Shown: positions 45,635 through 54,878 of the stretch, piece after piece | Layout of the letters: each line of letters begins with the position of its first letter | How positions within the stretch are numbered: the first letter of the stretch is position 1 | Source: JAGVSR01 sp963825555 | GTDB lineage: Bacteria > Pseudomonadota > Alphaproteobacteria > Rhizobiales > Hyphomicrobiaceae | NCBI GenBank assembly: GCA_963825555.1 | Contig: CAWGTZ010000022.1 | Coordinates: 124,001 to 188,000, forward strand | Length of the DNA: 64,000 nt | Direction of reading: 5' to 3' | Notes under the pieces: model-generated | Database searches by the model: none | What the model was told of the DNA's origin: nothing | What the model saw: only the letters and a program-made list of their open reading frames with translations | Made by a program: the position numbers and the translations under genes

Positions 45635-46630
45635 TCAAGTCCCACCATCAGGGCCATCTGAATCGGGCTTTTGGCCCGCAGAAACCTCCGTGTGCCCGCT
45701 ATCGAAATCCCACACATAGATTTGTCGGTCCGGCAGTTCCCGCTTGAGCCGTCGTGCAAGCGTGAGTCCTACGGCCCGGTGCGCTTTGTACTGCTCCTCG
45801 CTCCAATGCGGGTTTGCGAGATCCTCCATGTTGAACGAACCCGAATAGGCCATGGCCCAGGCCTCCAGATCGGCCATGAGTGACTCCGAAAGCGGCAGGT
45901 CGCGGGGTGAAAAGGCCCCTGAAAGATCGGGGTCGTGCGCCCAAAGCGGGTCGCATTCGTACTCCGCCATGACGACGATCTTGCCGCTCTCGCTGAGGGG
46001 CCGTGGCGGCTCTTCTTCGGAGCCTGTGCTAACCGCATCCCCGCCGTTGCCGTCCCGATTTCCCCATAGCGTCCCGGTCGGGCCCTTCGCCATCGGATAG
46101 AAAAAGCGGATCAACCCATAGACCATTGCGACAGCAAGTACGCCCAGCACCGTCCAGACATAGGGCCAACCGGCCGCGTAAGCCGGCATCAGCCGACCCG
46201 TGCGATAGGCCCAAAGAACGAACACTGTCGCTGCCGCATAGAGGATGAACGCATTAATCGTCTGTTGGCGGCCTGTGACGTCAGGCGGGTCATGCGGATC
46301 GAGAAGCTTCGGCGCGATCAGCAGCAGATAGAGCGCCTGCGCTCCGGCCGAGGCCGCGAACGCCCACGCCGCCCACTCGAGCCTCAACAGCAGAAACAGG
46401 CCGCCCGCCAGCACGATGAGCGAACCGACGAGCAGCCAAAGCCCGCGCGCCAACTCGGCCTTGGGCGTCGGCGTCATCGAGATCGAGGCAAGGGCAATAT
46501 CGAAGAGGCGCCCATGAAGCGCGGCACGTATTCCCACGAAACCGGCGAACGCGTAGAACGCACCGATTATCAGCAGCAGGCCGTGCGATACGTCGAACGA
46601 ACTCGCGGTCACGCCAGTGGCTCCCGACAT
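45635..46630 (-). CDS. hypothetical multi-pass membrane protein with soluble C-terminal domain
   Basis: This is a 331-residue protein. The first roughly 190 residues have about six hydrophobic segments (from SHGLLLIIGAFYAFAGFVG to VLGVLAVAMVYGLI). The last 120 residues are soluble and acidic, with LPLSESLMADLEAWAMAY and SEEQYKAHRAVGLTLARR, and predicted to be helical. I do not recognise a named family or function. No partner gene is suggested by context. Confidence 0.72.
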   Translation of the reverse strand: MSGATGVTASSFDVSHGLLLIIGAFYAFAGFVGIRAALHGRLFDIALASISMTPTPKAELARGLWLLVGSLIVLAGGLFLLLRLEWAAWAFAASAGAQALYLLLIAPKLLDPHDPPDVTGRQQTINAFILYAAATVFVLWAYRTGRLMPAYAAGWPYVWTVLGVLAVAMVYGLIRFFYPMAKGPTGTLWGNRDGNGGDAVSTGSEEEPPRPLSESGKIVVMAEYECDPLWAHDPDLSGAFSPRDLPLSESLMADLEAWAMAYSGSFNMEDLANPHWSEEQYKAHRAVGLTLARRLKRELPDRQIYVWDFDSGHTEVSAGQKPDSDGPDGGT

Positions 46631-46737
46631 CTGCCCGCGCTACTCATCCGCGGGAAAGAGGCCCTACTCATCCGATCGAACGCCAGAACCGTTTCGTCAA
46701 GACAAACAGTAACGGTCCACACGTCCGCGAGGTCCCG

Positions 46738-47163
46738 ATGCCACTCCCACTGCCAACCGCCCTTGTACTCGCGGCTGCCGTCCTGGCGGGAACCGGGGCG
46801 GCAGCCTTTGCCGATGAAGTGCCCCTCCTGCACGACCTGGGAACACGGCATCGCTTCACCCAGCCTGTCGACAGCCCTTACCTGCCGGTCGGCTGCAAAG
46901 ACCACCGCACCTTGATGTACGTTGTGCGGGGCATCCAGAGCGACGATCCCGGCGCCGCGCAACTGCTGGCGGGGCGCGACTGCCGGCAGATTGTTCCGGG
47001 AGAATACGTCCGCTGTGGCCCAGGCGGCTGGGCCTACCCCTCGCAAGGCGAGAGGATAACGTACGCCTCATATTGCCGGGTGGGCACGAATGACCTGCCC
47101 TTCTACGTGCTCGATGTTCAGATGCCACTGATCTCAGACGAGACGGGGGAGCCGAAGCGGTAA
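46738..47163 (+). CDS. hypothetical secreted Cys-containing protein
   Basis: This is a 141-residue protein with a clear signal peptide (MPLPLPTALVLAAAVLAGTG, cleavage near AFA-DEV). The mature part contains four Cys (VGCKDHRT, RDCRQIV, VRCGPGGW, SYCRVGTN), which could form two disulfides. No family is recognised. It stands alone, convergent with the tandem-barrel gene. Confidence 0.7.
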   Translation: MPLPLPTALVLAAAVLAGTGAAAFADEVPLLHDLGTRHRFTQPVDSPYLPVGCKDHRTLMYVVRGIQSDDPGAAQLLAGRDCRQIVPGEYVRCGPGGWAYPSQGERITYASYCRVGTNDLPFYVLDVQMPLISDETGEPKR

Positions 47164-47179
47164 TCGAAAGCCACGCGGG

Positions 47180-48637
47180 TCACTTGAGTGGCGCGGCTTC
47201 CTCGCGACCCAATCCGAAGCGATAGCTGAGCGACAGGCGGACCGTTTGGATATCCGGGTCGAGTTCCGCCGAAATCACGTCATTCACTACGGGCAACACG
47301 TCCGGCAACAGCGTGATGCCGGAACTGTCCACATCGGTATACCTGTATTCGCCTTTGAGCGAGATGGCATCCGTCAGTTTTGCTTCCACGCCCGCACCGA
47401 AGAAGATACCGGAGAAGCTGCCATTATCGGCCAGCCGCAAACTGCCGCCAAACCCGCCGATGGAGCCGCTTACAATCGTATCGCTGACATCGAGATGCGA
47501 ATAGCCGACGGTGCCGTAGAAAAGCGTACTCGGGTTTACGAGGTAGCCAAGACGCCCGCCTACCGAGACCTCGTCGCGGATATCGAAGCCGAGACCGCCC
47601 CTGACGACATTCCCCAAGTTGAGAGAGACGTCGAAGTCTGCATCGTGCTGCGTGTAGTCGACGAATGCGCCGGCCACGATTTTCGATCCAATCTGCAGGT
47701 CGTAGCCCGCACCAATTGTGAAGGCACCGCCTTCGCCACCCAGACCGTCGGTACCGAGCGAGCCATCAATAAAATTGCTGATGAGCCGGCCGGGGGTCAG
47801 CGTCAGTTCGCTGTTGGACATCGCATAGCCGCCACCGGCACTGACGTAGAACTGCGTCCACGATCCTACCGGCGCTTCTTCCACGGGATCAGGCTCCACT
47901 TCGCCACGACCCAGCCCAAAGCGGTAGTTCAGCGCAAGCCGTGCGGTCTGGATGCTGGGGTCGAGCTTGGTGGTGACGAAGTCGTTCGGATCCGGGCTGG
48001 TCAGACCAGGGAGCAGCGTCACCTTCTCGTCCCCCAGGTCCGTATAGCGGTACTCGGCCTTGAGCGAGATCGCCTGGGTGATCTTGAGTTCAGCGCCACC
48101 GCCAATGAAATACCCATCGAAATCGCCGACACGAACCAACGTGCCACTGATCCCGCCACTGCCGCGGAAATTCAAATCGCTGATATCCGCGCGCGCATAT
48201 CCAGCTGTCAGGAACAGCAGCGTCGAGGGTGTCACGAGGTGACCGATGCGCCCGCCGACGGACCACATATCTTCGACCTCGATATCCGCACCTGCGGAAA
48301 ATGAGATCGGCTGCGAGACGGAAAGGTCGAGCACTTCCGTATCGAGGCTCATCCAGTCGTAGTCGAAGAAGGCACCGACGACCCACCTGCTGTTGACCTG
48401 ATAATCGACGCCAGCGCCCAGCGAGAAGAAACCGCCGTCCCCGCCCAAACCATCGAGTGACGCTGCAAAAGGAGATTGGGGAATGGCAGGACCGTTTTCG
48501 ACGGACAGTTCGTGCACAGCGGCGCCCATGCCACCGCCGATCCCGATGTAGACTCCCGTCCACTCGTCGGCCTTTGCCACTGTCGTTCCCGCAGCCAGCA
48601 ATCCAAGATAAAGGGCCGTCGCTGTCGTTCCACGCAT
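47180..48637 (-). CDS. outer-membrane protein with two tandem beta-barrel domains
   Basis: This is a 485-residue exported protein: signal peptide (MRGTTATALYLGLLAAG, cleavage near AKA-DEW), then two homologous barrel units. Unit 1 spans residues 25-243 and unit 2 residues 259-481, joined by an acidic Pro-rich linker (EVEPDPVEEAPVG). Matching blocks are SVGGRIGHLVTPSTL with SVGGRLGYLVNPSTL, ISLKAEYRYTDLGD with ISLKGEYRYTDVDS, and LNYRFGLGR with LSYRFGLGR. Each unit alone resembles a complete 8-strand Omp25-type barrel. Whether it folds as two barrels or one larger barrel is unknown. Confidence 0.85.
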   Translation of the reverse strand: MRGTTATALYLGLLAAGTTVAKADEWTGVYIGIGGGMGAAVHELSVENGPAIPQSPFAASLDGLGGDGGFFSLGAGVDYQVNSRWVVGAFFDYDWMSLDTEVLDLSVSQPISFSAGADIEVEDMWSVGGRIGHLVTPSTLLFLTAGYARADISDLNFRGSGGISGTLVRVGDFDGYFIGGGAELKITQAISLKAEYRYTDLGDEKVTLLPGLTSPDPNDFVTTKLDPSIQTARLALNYRFGLGRGEVEPDPVEEAPVGSWTQFYVSAGGGYAMSNSELTLTPGRLISNFIDGSLGTDGLGGEGGAFTIGAGYDLQIGSKIVAGAFVDYTQHDADFDVSLNLGNVVRGGLGFDIRDEVSVGGRLGYLVNPSTLFYGTVGYSHLDVSDTIVSGSIGGFGGSLRLADNGSFSGIFFGAGVEAKLTDAISLKGEYRYTDVDSSGITLLPDVLPVVNDVISAELDPDIQTVRLSLSYRFGLGREEAAPLK

Positions 48638-49019
48638 GTGAGCCTCGCCTTATAAGTATTTGGAGACGCACACTAATTTCTGACTTCGGTCGGAATCGAA
48701 CTCCGCTGGATGAATCAAAACATTAAGAAATACTTATCAGCTTTCAGCAGATCTGTTGTGCTCAGGCCGCAACAATCTACATGCGATTGAACGGCGAGCG
48801 TGCCAAGACTGTGGTTTCGGGCAGGAAGAACGACGTCAGTCTCGCGGGTGGCCATGAAACCACATGCTCCTACTCATCCGGAAACAGACGACTGCACTGC
48901 GCATCGATTCACGGCCTGGGGCTTGACGCATCCGGGTGATCGTCTAATCCGGTTGACGTGCGTTGACGTTGCGTCGCGCTAATGTCGAAACGTGATGTTC
49001 AACCACCGCGAATGAAACT
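48638..49019. other. intergenic region between tandem-barrel gene and YkgJ-type gene
   Basis: These 382 bases between divergent genes include a locally AT-rich part (48650-48740, e.g. cattaagaaatacttatcag), likely promoter DNA for the barrel gene. A 60-codon frame at 48800-48982 lacks a ribosome site and any recognised motif. TTGAC repeats (ttgacgtgcgttgacg, 48955-48970) occur near the downstream gene but do not form a proper inverted repeat. Confidence 0.5.
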
Positions 49020-49391
49020 ATGGCCCTCTATAATTGCATGAAATGCCCGGGGTATTGCTGCTCCTACCCCGTGATACCTCTCACCAAGCGCGACGTGGAG
49101 CGACTTGCCAAGCACCATGACCTCGGCTTCGAGCAGGCCCGCCGCCGCTTCACGAAGGAAGGGCACGGTCACAAGTACACGATGCGGCGCAAGAAGGATG
49201 AAATCTACGGACGCATCTGCCGCTTCTTCGATACCGTGCAGCGCCGCTGCACAATCTACAAGGCTCGCCCCGCCACGTGCCGCAGTTATCCCGGCACGGG
49301 CCGCTGCGGCTACTACGACTTCCTCATGCACGAGCGCCGCTGCCAGGAAGACGACACCTTCGTCGCCGTGACCAACCACGACGAGGATTGA
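49020..49391 (+). CDS. YkgJ/UPF0153 family cysteine-cluster protein
   Basis: This is a 123-residue cytoplasmic protein with the zinc- or iron-binding pattern of the YkgJ family. The N-terminal cluster is CMKCPGYCCSYP, then GRICRFFD, RRCTIYKARPATCRSYP and GRCGYYDF. At least eight Cys are arranged as in the family CxxC...CC / C...C. The biochemical role of the family is not established. Confidence 0.87.
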   Translation: MALYNCMKCPGYCCSYPVIPLTKRDVERLAKHHDLGFEQARRRFTKEGHGHKYTMRRKKDEIYGRICRFFDTVQRRCTIYKARPATCRSYPGTGRCGYYDFLMHERRCQEDDTFVAVTNHDED

Positions 49392-49409
49392 GACGCGGAA
49401 CACCACGTT

Positions 49410-49442
49410 CCAATCATTGGCCAATCATCAGCCAATCTTCGG
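49410..49442. repeat. three tandem 11-bp repeats
   Basis: CCAATCATTGG, CCAATCATCAG and CCAATCTTCGG follow without gaps, and a partial fourth (CAAATGAT) comes next. They lie downstream of the YkgJ gene and about 240 bases upstream of a small secreted protein. The 11-bp period is about one helical turn. Confidence 0.6.
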
Positions 49443-49683
49443 CAAATGATATCCCGCGCCGGTTTTTCAACCCGGATCGCGGAGCTTTCTGATCAAATCG
49501 GATTGAAAAGTTTTTGATGCCGCGACGAGCTTGATTGCGCGCCCGGGCCTCCAAAATTCCATGCAGGTGAACGGTATAACGTGCGCGAAAGGCGCTCATC
49601 GCAGGGTACACCGCAAACGGAACCGCTTTGCCTGGTGACAAGACATCCTTGTCGACAACAGAAGCTAGGAAGGAGACCCCATC

Positions 49684-49974
49684 ATGCTGAAGCCTGCCCT
49701 TTATGCCGCCGCACTCGTCATTGCTTCCGCAACTGGCGCCAGCGCACTCACAATCAACAATAAGAGCGACCGCGAGATCGCGGTCGGTCTCGACATGGGC
49801 AACAAGGAGACAGTCCACAAGATCGGTGCCGGGGAATCGATGACCTTCAAGAGCGAGTGCGACAGCCATTGCGGCGTCACCGGACCTTGGAATTTCTCAT
49901 GGTGGGCCAAGACAGGTGACACGATCGAGACCGACGGCACCAGTCTGACGTCCGCGAAAGGCGACGCTTCCTGA
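49684..49974 (+). CDS. small secreted hypothetical protein
   Basis: This is a 96-residue protein with a signal peptide (MLKPALYAAALVIASATGAS, cleavage near ASA-LTI) and strong ribosome site (GGAAGGAG). The mature part is polar, with one Cys pair (SECDSHCGV) and a Trp-rich stretch (GPWNFSWWAK). The start of the mature part (TINNKSDREIAVGL) suggests a small beta-sandwich, but no family is recognised. A terminator follows. Confidence 0.72.
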   Translation: MLKPALYAAALVIASATGASALTINNKSDREIAVGLDMGNKETVHKIGAGESMTFKSECDSHCGVTGPWNFSWWAKTGDTIETDGTSLTSAKGDAS

Positions 49975-49995
49975 ACCGGCGACAAAACAAAAAAG

Positions 49996-50031
49996 AGACG
50001 GGCGGCAAGTTGCAATGCCGCCCGTCTTGTT
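49996..50031. terminator. bidirectional intrinsic terminator
   Basis: This is a 12-bp stem (AGACGGGCGGCA / TGCCGCCCGTCT) with an 8-base loop. It is followed by TGTTTC on the plus strand, and on the minus strand by CTTTTTTG. It serves two convergent genes. Confidence 0.85.
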
Positions 50032-50051
50032 TCGGCTGCATAGCGCAGCGC

Positions 50052-50654
50052 TTATCCGCATTTCGTATCGCAGGACGTCTCTTCGCGGCTCTCCACCGCG
50101 CCCCGGATGGGCGAGAACACTTCGCGGTAACACTTGCCGCCTTCTTTGACGATGCGCACGACGTTTTTGCCCTGAATCGATTGACAGATGACTTCCAGTC
50201 CCTGGGCCATCCTGAACGACTTAGGCGGGGTTTCGGCGCGAGCCGCAGAGATCAGAAGATCGATAATGCCCGTCGACCGCGGCTGCTCCCCGGGCTTCTG
50301 CAGTTCATTGTACGCGATCCATTGGTACGCCGCCTTGCCGTCGGGAGACGAAAGCTTCAGTGCGATGTCGCCCGTCTTGGGACACGCGCCAACGTCGACG
50401 CGCGTGCCCTCGGCAGTTGAGAGGGCCTTGTATTCGATGCTGCAATCGATGTTCTTCACCCAAAGATCATACTGGGCGAGACGCTGGGGCACCTGGCTGA
50501 ACGGCACGCCGAACGTCCAGGCGTGGTAGGCGGTAATGGCGGTGGGAACGGCGCCGATGATGGTCACCACGAGCGCCACATTCTTCAACATCGATAACAA
50601 TCCATCCCACTCGCTGTTCTTGGACGATCGGGAATGGACGCTTCTCTCGGACAT
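50052..50654 (-). CDS. hypothetical protein with one N-terminal membrane helix
   Basis: This is a 200-residue protein. ATG 50654 is preceded by AGGAGGG with good spacing, so the longer frame to 51071 is rejected. A polar N-terminus leads to one hydrophobic segment (VALVVTIIGAVPTAITAY). The remainder appears periplasmic, with several Cys (NIDCSIEY, GACPKTG, EVICQSI, GGKCYRE, SCDTKCG). No family is recognised. Confidence 0.7.
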   Translation of the reverse strand: MSERSVHSRSSKNSEWDGLLSMLKNVALVVTIIGAVPTAITAYHAWTFGVPFSQVPQRLAQYDLWVKNIDCSIEYKALSTAEGTRVDVGACPKTGDIALKLSSPDGKAAYQWIAYNELQKPGEQPRSTGIIDLLISAARAETPPKSFRMAQGLEVICQSIQGKNVVRIVKEGGKCYREVFSPIRGAVESREETSCDTKCG

Positions 50655-50921
50655 CTCAAAACCCTCCTGAAAGGTCATGCTCGTGCTTGTCATATCGGGC
50701 GCTCCGGTGACGAGGATGTGGCGAAGCTTTTCCCACGTCGCGCCTGAACCCGCCTTGAGTGCCCGGTTCATCTGCCGTTCACTCGCTGGAGCATCTATCC
50801 GGGCGGGGACGATAGCCGATAGCCTGCGGCCGACCAAGGGTTCTCGCCAACATGGCAACGCCGCATTTCCATGTCTTTCTACGAATGTCGGGGTGATCCA
50901 GCGTCTGGAGACCACTTGCCT

Positions 50922-51092
50922 ATGGCAAAGAAGACCAAGTTCCCTGCAACGCGCGATCCGCAGCGGCCGATCCTTAACTGCCCAGCGGAAGACAGCGCCA
51001 AGATCGTAGAACTGCAAAAGCGGCAGATCGCGATCGAACAGATGTACATGCTCGAGATAAGCCGCGTCCACCTGGAGCAGAAACCCAACTAA
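50922..51092 (+). CDS. small hypothetical protein
   Basis: This is a 56-residue basic/helical frame from ATG 50922 (MAKKTKFPATRDPQRP), ending SRVHLEQKPN, with no membrane segment or signal. The ribosome site is weak, and an ATG at 50871 would extend it by 17 residues. It is convergent with the next gene and divergent from the previous one. Existence is uncertain. Confidence 0.4.
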   Translation: MAKKTKFPATRDPQRPILNCPAEDSAKIVELQKRQIAIEQMYMLEISRVHLEQKPN

Positions 51093-51118
51093 GGGTGGCC
51101 GGGCTTATCCCTGGCCGG

Positions 51119-51583
51119 CTACTTCAGGACCATGATGGCGATGTTGACGACGGGAAGGACCGTCGCCGCGATACCCCAGACGAACCAATGACGGTTGAGG
51201 CGCCAGTAGCGATCGGGGATCTCCCCGCCGTTCTCGAACTGCCGCGCCATGCGGGCCTGTGCAATCTGGATGGGTATTAACACGGCGGCCCAGACGAGAC
51301 CGGAAACGACAAATAAAAAGAACCCATGCCGCAGCCAGGACGTCTCCCATATGGAAAGTCCCGCCACGCGGGTCATGGCCAACCCGGCGCCGAGAACCAG
51401 GAGCACCCCCCCGAACGTGAAGATCCAGTCCGTCAGCGTCACCAGTCTCTGCGCGAAACCCACGACCTCGGGCCGCCCATTGCGATCCGCCATGCCCTTC
51501 CAGACAGCGGTGACGATGATGTTTCCGACGAACAGGACAGCGCCCAGCACATGCAGCGCTTTCAGCAGGGTGTAGGCGTCCAT
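51119..51583 (-). CDS. DUF2269-type membrane protein
   Basis: This is a 154-residue protein with four hydrophobic helices. It starts MDAYTLLKALHVLGAVLFVG, the typical DUF2269 opening, with TDWIFTFGGVLLVLGAG in helix 2. A longer frame to 51676 is less likely. The function of the family is not established. It is divergent from uvrA. Confidence 0.8.
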   Translation of the reverse strand: MDAYTLLKALHVLGAVLFVGNIIVTAVWKGMADRNGRPEVVGFAQRLVTLTDWIFTFGGVLLVLGAGLAMTRVAGLSIWETSWLRHGFFLFVVSGLVWAAVLIPIQIAQARMARQFENGGEIPDRYWRLNRHWFVWGIAATVLPVVNIAIMVLK

Positions 51584-51609
51584 GATGCTCGCGGTCCTCG
51601 CAAACAATG

Positions 51610-51621
51610 TAATGATCATTA
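51610..51621. promoter_or_regulatory. 12-bp perfect palindrome upstream of uvrA
   Basis: TAATGATCATTA is a perfect palindrome between the divergent DUF2269-type gene and uvrA, in an AT-rich patch. It is a candidate operator or promoter element. It does not match the alphaproteobacterial LexA box (GTTC-N7-GTTC). Confidence 0.35.
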
Positions 51622-51712
51622 ACATTTGGCCGTGAACGGAACAAGCCCCATCTTGGACCAGCAGGCCAACGGCCACATTGCGGGCGCTGCTGGAGGCGGG
51701 CTACCTAGCCCT

Positions 51713-54700
51713 ATGAGCAGATCCACAAACGGCAGGCCCCTCGTGACAAAGCCGCCCAAACCCGCCGCGGCCCGTCCCGCACCCGAGATGCACAAGACCA
51801 TCCATGTGCGCGGCGCGCGCGAGCACAACTTGAAGAATGTCGATCTGGAAATCCCCCGCGATGCGCTCGTCGTGTTCACGGGGCTTTCCGGCTCGGGCAA
51901 ATCCTCGCTCGCGTTCGACACGATCTATGCCGAAGGCCAGCGGCGCTACGTGGAAAGCCTGTCGGCATACGCGCGTCAGTTCTTAGAAATGATGCAGAAG
52001 CCGGATGTCGATCACATCGACGGCCTATCGCCCGCCATCTCCATCGAACAGAAGACGACCTCGAAGAACCCGCGTTCAACCGTGGGTACCGTCACCGAGA
52101 TCTACGACTATCTGCGTCTGCTCTTTGCCCGCGTGGGCGTGCCCTACTCGCCGGCGACCGGCCTGCCCATCGAAAGCCAGACCGTCAGCCAGATGGTTGA
52201 CCGCGTCATGCAGTTGCCGGAAGGCACCCGCCTCATGATCCTTGCCCCCGTCGTGCGCGGTCGCAAAGGCGAGTACCGCAAGGAACTCGCCGAGTGGCAA
52301 AAAAAGGGGTTCCAGCGCGTCAAGATCAACGGTGAAATCACCGAAATCGGTGACGCGCCCAAGCTCGACAAGAAGTTCAAGCACGACATCGACGTCGTTG
52401 TGGATCGCATTGTCGTAAGGCCCGACATCACCACGCGGCTCGCCGACAGCTTCGAGCAGGCCTTGAAGTTGGCAGACGGCCTTGCCATTGCCGAGATGGT
52501 CGACAAGCCTCTGCCCAAGGCGGAAACGGAAGGCGCCAACAAATCGAAGAACGACACACACGAGCGCATCGTATTCTCCGAGCGCTTCGCCTGCCCCGTG
52601 TCCGGCTTCACCATTGAAGAGATCGAGCCTCGACTCTTCTCGTTCAACGCCCCGTCCGGCGCCTGCCCGCAGTGCGACGGCCTTGGCACGGAGCTGCAGT
52701 TCGAGCCCGACCTAGTGGTGCCCGACGGGACGCTTTCCCTGCAGGCGGGCGCGGTTTATCCCTGGGCGAAGACGGGGGCCACCTCGCCCTACTACGAGCA
52801 GACGCTAGAAAGCCTCGCCAAACACTACAAAGTTTCGATGCGCACGCCGTGGGAGCGGCTGCCCAAGCACGTTCAGCTGGCGATCCTGTTCGGCTCCGGC
52901 GACGAGGAGATCGAATATACGTATTGGGACGGCGCGCGGAACTACAAGACCTACAAGCCGTTCGAAGGCGTCATCGGCAACATCGCACGTCGATGGAAGG
53001 AGACCGACAGCGAATGGGTACGCGAGGAACTGTCTCGCTACCAGTCCGCGCACCCCTGCGAGGCCTGCAGCGGCTACCGCCTGAAGCCCCAGGCCCTCGC
53101 CGTGAAAGTCGCAGAAAAACACATCGGCGAAGTCACCGACATGTCGATCCGGAACGCCAACGTCTGGTTCGACGAACTGCCTAAATCCTTGACCAAACAG
53201 CAGACCGCGATCGCAACCCGTATCCTCAAAGAGATCCGAGACCGCCTCAAGTTCCTCGTCGATGTCGGGCTCGATTACCTCACGCTTTCGCGCGCCTCCG
53301 GCACGCTGTCGGGCGGCGAAAGCCAGCGAATCCGGCTCGCTTCGCAGATCGGTTCAGGTCTGACCGGCGTGCTCTACGTGCTCGACGAGCCATCCATCGG
53401 GCTGCATCAACGCGACAACGACCGGCTGCTCGGAACGCTCAAGCATCTGCGCGACCTCGGCAACACCGTAATCGTCGTGGAACACGACGAGGACGCGATC
53501 ATGACCGCCGACTACGTGGTCGATATCGGCCCCGGCGCGGGCGTTCACGGAGGCGAAGTCGTGGCCCAGGGCTTGCCGGCGGAAATCATGGCGAATCCGA
53601 AATCGCTCACGGGCCAGTACCTCACTGGCGAGCGCCTCGTCTCCCAGCCCAAAGTGCGCCGCAAGCCCGACCCGAAACGGTCGCTGAAAGTCGTCGGCGC
53701 GCGCGGCAACAACTTGCAGAATGTTTCCGCCGAGATCCCTCAAGGCCTCTTCACTTGCGTAACCGGGGTCTCCGGCGGCGGCAAGTCCACGCTGCTCATC
53801 GACACGATCTTCAAAGCGGTCGCCCGCCGTCTCAACAACGCGCGCGAGCATCCAGCACCCCACGACCGGATCGAAGGACTGGAACACTTCGACAAGGTCA
53901 TCGACATCGACCAGTCGCCAATCGGGCGCACGCCACGCTCAAACCCCGCCACATACACCGGTGCCTTCACGCCGATCCGCGAATGGTTCGCAGGGCTGCC
54001 GGAAGCAAAGACGCGCGGCTACGAGCCCGGGCGCTTCTCCTTCAACGTGAAGGGCGGTCGGTGCGAGAAGTGCCAGGGCGACGGCGTAATCAAGATCGAG
54101 ATGCACTTCCTGCCGGACGTCTACGTCACCTGCGAGGAGTGCAAGGGCAAGCGCTACAACCGCGAAACGCTTGCGGTCACCTTCAAGGACAAATCCATTG
54201 CCGACGTACTCGACATGACGGTCGAGGAAGGCGCGGAGTTCTTCAAGGCCGTGCCGTCGATCCGCGACAAGCTGGAGACGCTTGCCCGCGTCGGCCTCGG
54301 CTACATTCACATCGGACAACAGGCCACGACGCTTTCGGGCGGCGAGGCCCAGCGCATCAAGCTGGCGAAGGAGCTGTCGCGTCGCGCCACTGGCCGCACG
54401 ATATACATCCTCGACGAGCCGACGACCGGCTTGCACTTCCACGACGTTGCAAAGCTTCTCGAGGTGCTGCACGAGCTGGTGGATGCCGGGAATACAGTTG
54501 TTGTGATTGAACACAACCTTGAGGTCATCAAGACCGCCGACTGGATCATCGATCTGGGACCCGAGGGAGGCGACGGCGGCGGGCGCATCGTGGCGGCCGG
54601 AACGCCGGAGGACGTGGCGAAGGTGAAGGAAAGTTACACCGGCCGGTATCTGAAGCAGCTCCTTGCCCGACGGCCGATTACCGGCGCAGGTCCGGTAACA

Positions 54701-54751
54701 AAGGCGAAGGGCGCATCCGCATCGAAAACTCGCCCGAAAGCGGCCGAGTAG
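51713..54751 (+). CDS. uvrA: excinuclease ABC subunit A
   Basis: This is the DNA-damage recognition ATPase of nucleotide excision repair. From ATG 51713 it has 1,012 residues. In-frame TTG and GTG starts lie upstream (51626, 51632) and no start has a good ribosome site. It has two ABC ATPase units: Walker A GLSGSGKSSLAF and GVSGGGKSTLL, signatures LSGGESQRIRLA and LSGGEAQRIKLA. The zinc modules are CPVSGFTIEE..CPQC and CEKCQGDGV..CEEC. The conserved part begins MHKTIHVRGAREHN, so the first 20-50 residues are an unconserved leader. Confidence 0.96.
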   Translation: MSRSTNGRPLVTKPPKPAAARPAPEMHKTIHVRGAREHNLKNVDLEIPRDALVVFTGLSGSGKSSLAFDTIYAEGQRRYVESLSAYARQFLEMMQKPDVDHIDGLSPAISIEQKTTSKNPRSTVGTVTEIYDYLRLLFARVGVPYSPATGLPIESQTVSQMVDRVMQLPEGTRLMILAPVVRGRKGEYRKELAEWQKKGFQRVKINGEITEIGDAPKLDKKFKHDIDVVVDRIVVRPDITTRLADSFEQALKLADGLAIAEMVDKPLPKAETEGANKSKNDTHERIVFSERFACPVSGFTIEEIEPRLFSFNAPSGACPQCDGLGTELQFEPDLVVPDGTLSLQAGAVYPWAKTGATSPYYEQTLESLAKHYKVSMRTPWERLPKHVQLAILFGSGDEEIEYTYWDGARNYKTYKPFEGVIGNIARRWKETDSEWVREELSRYQSAHPCEACSGYRLKPQALAVKVAEKHIGEVTDMSIRNANVWFDELPKSLTKQQTAIATRILKEIRDRLKFLVDVGLDYLTLSRASGTLSGGESQRIRLASQIGSGLTGVLYVLDEPSIGLHQRDNDRLLGTLKHLRDLGNTVIVVEHDEDAIMTADYVVDIGPGAGVHGGEVVAQGLPAEIMANPKSLTGQYLTGERLVSQPKVRRKPDPKRSLKVVGARGNNLQNVSAEIPQGLFTCVTGVSGGGKSTLLIDTIFKAVARRLNNAREHPAPHDRIEGLEHFDKVIDIDQSPIGRTPRSNPATYTGAFTPIREWFAGLPEAKTRGYEPGRFSFNVKGGRCEKCQGDGVIKIEMHFLPDVYVTCEECKGKRYNRETLAVTFKDKSIADVLDMTVEEGAEFFKAVPSIRDKLETLARVGLGYIHIGQQATTLSGGEAQRIKLAKELSRRATGRTIYILDEPTTGLHFHDVAKLLEVLHELVDAGNTVVVIEHNLEVIKTADWIIDLGPEGGDGGGRIVAAGTPEDVAKVKESYTGRYLKQLLARRPITGAGPVTKAKGASASKTRPKAAE

Positions 54752-54878
54752 CGCGGAGAAATCAGATGCAGATCAAAAAACATCTGGAAAGTTCCGCCAC
54801 CATGCCCATTCCGGAAAAAGGTCTCACGTGTTAGCTCCAGGACTGTCTTTTAATCAGTGGTTTTCCAAGGAGTTCGTC

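Noticed and set aside
48800..48982. 60-codon plus-strand frame
   Set aside because: No ribosome site or recognisable motif; composition like chance frames.
48955..48985. TTGAC repeats near 48960 as Fnr-type boxes
   Set aside because: They are direct, not inverted, and no 5-4-5 symmetry can be formed.
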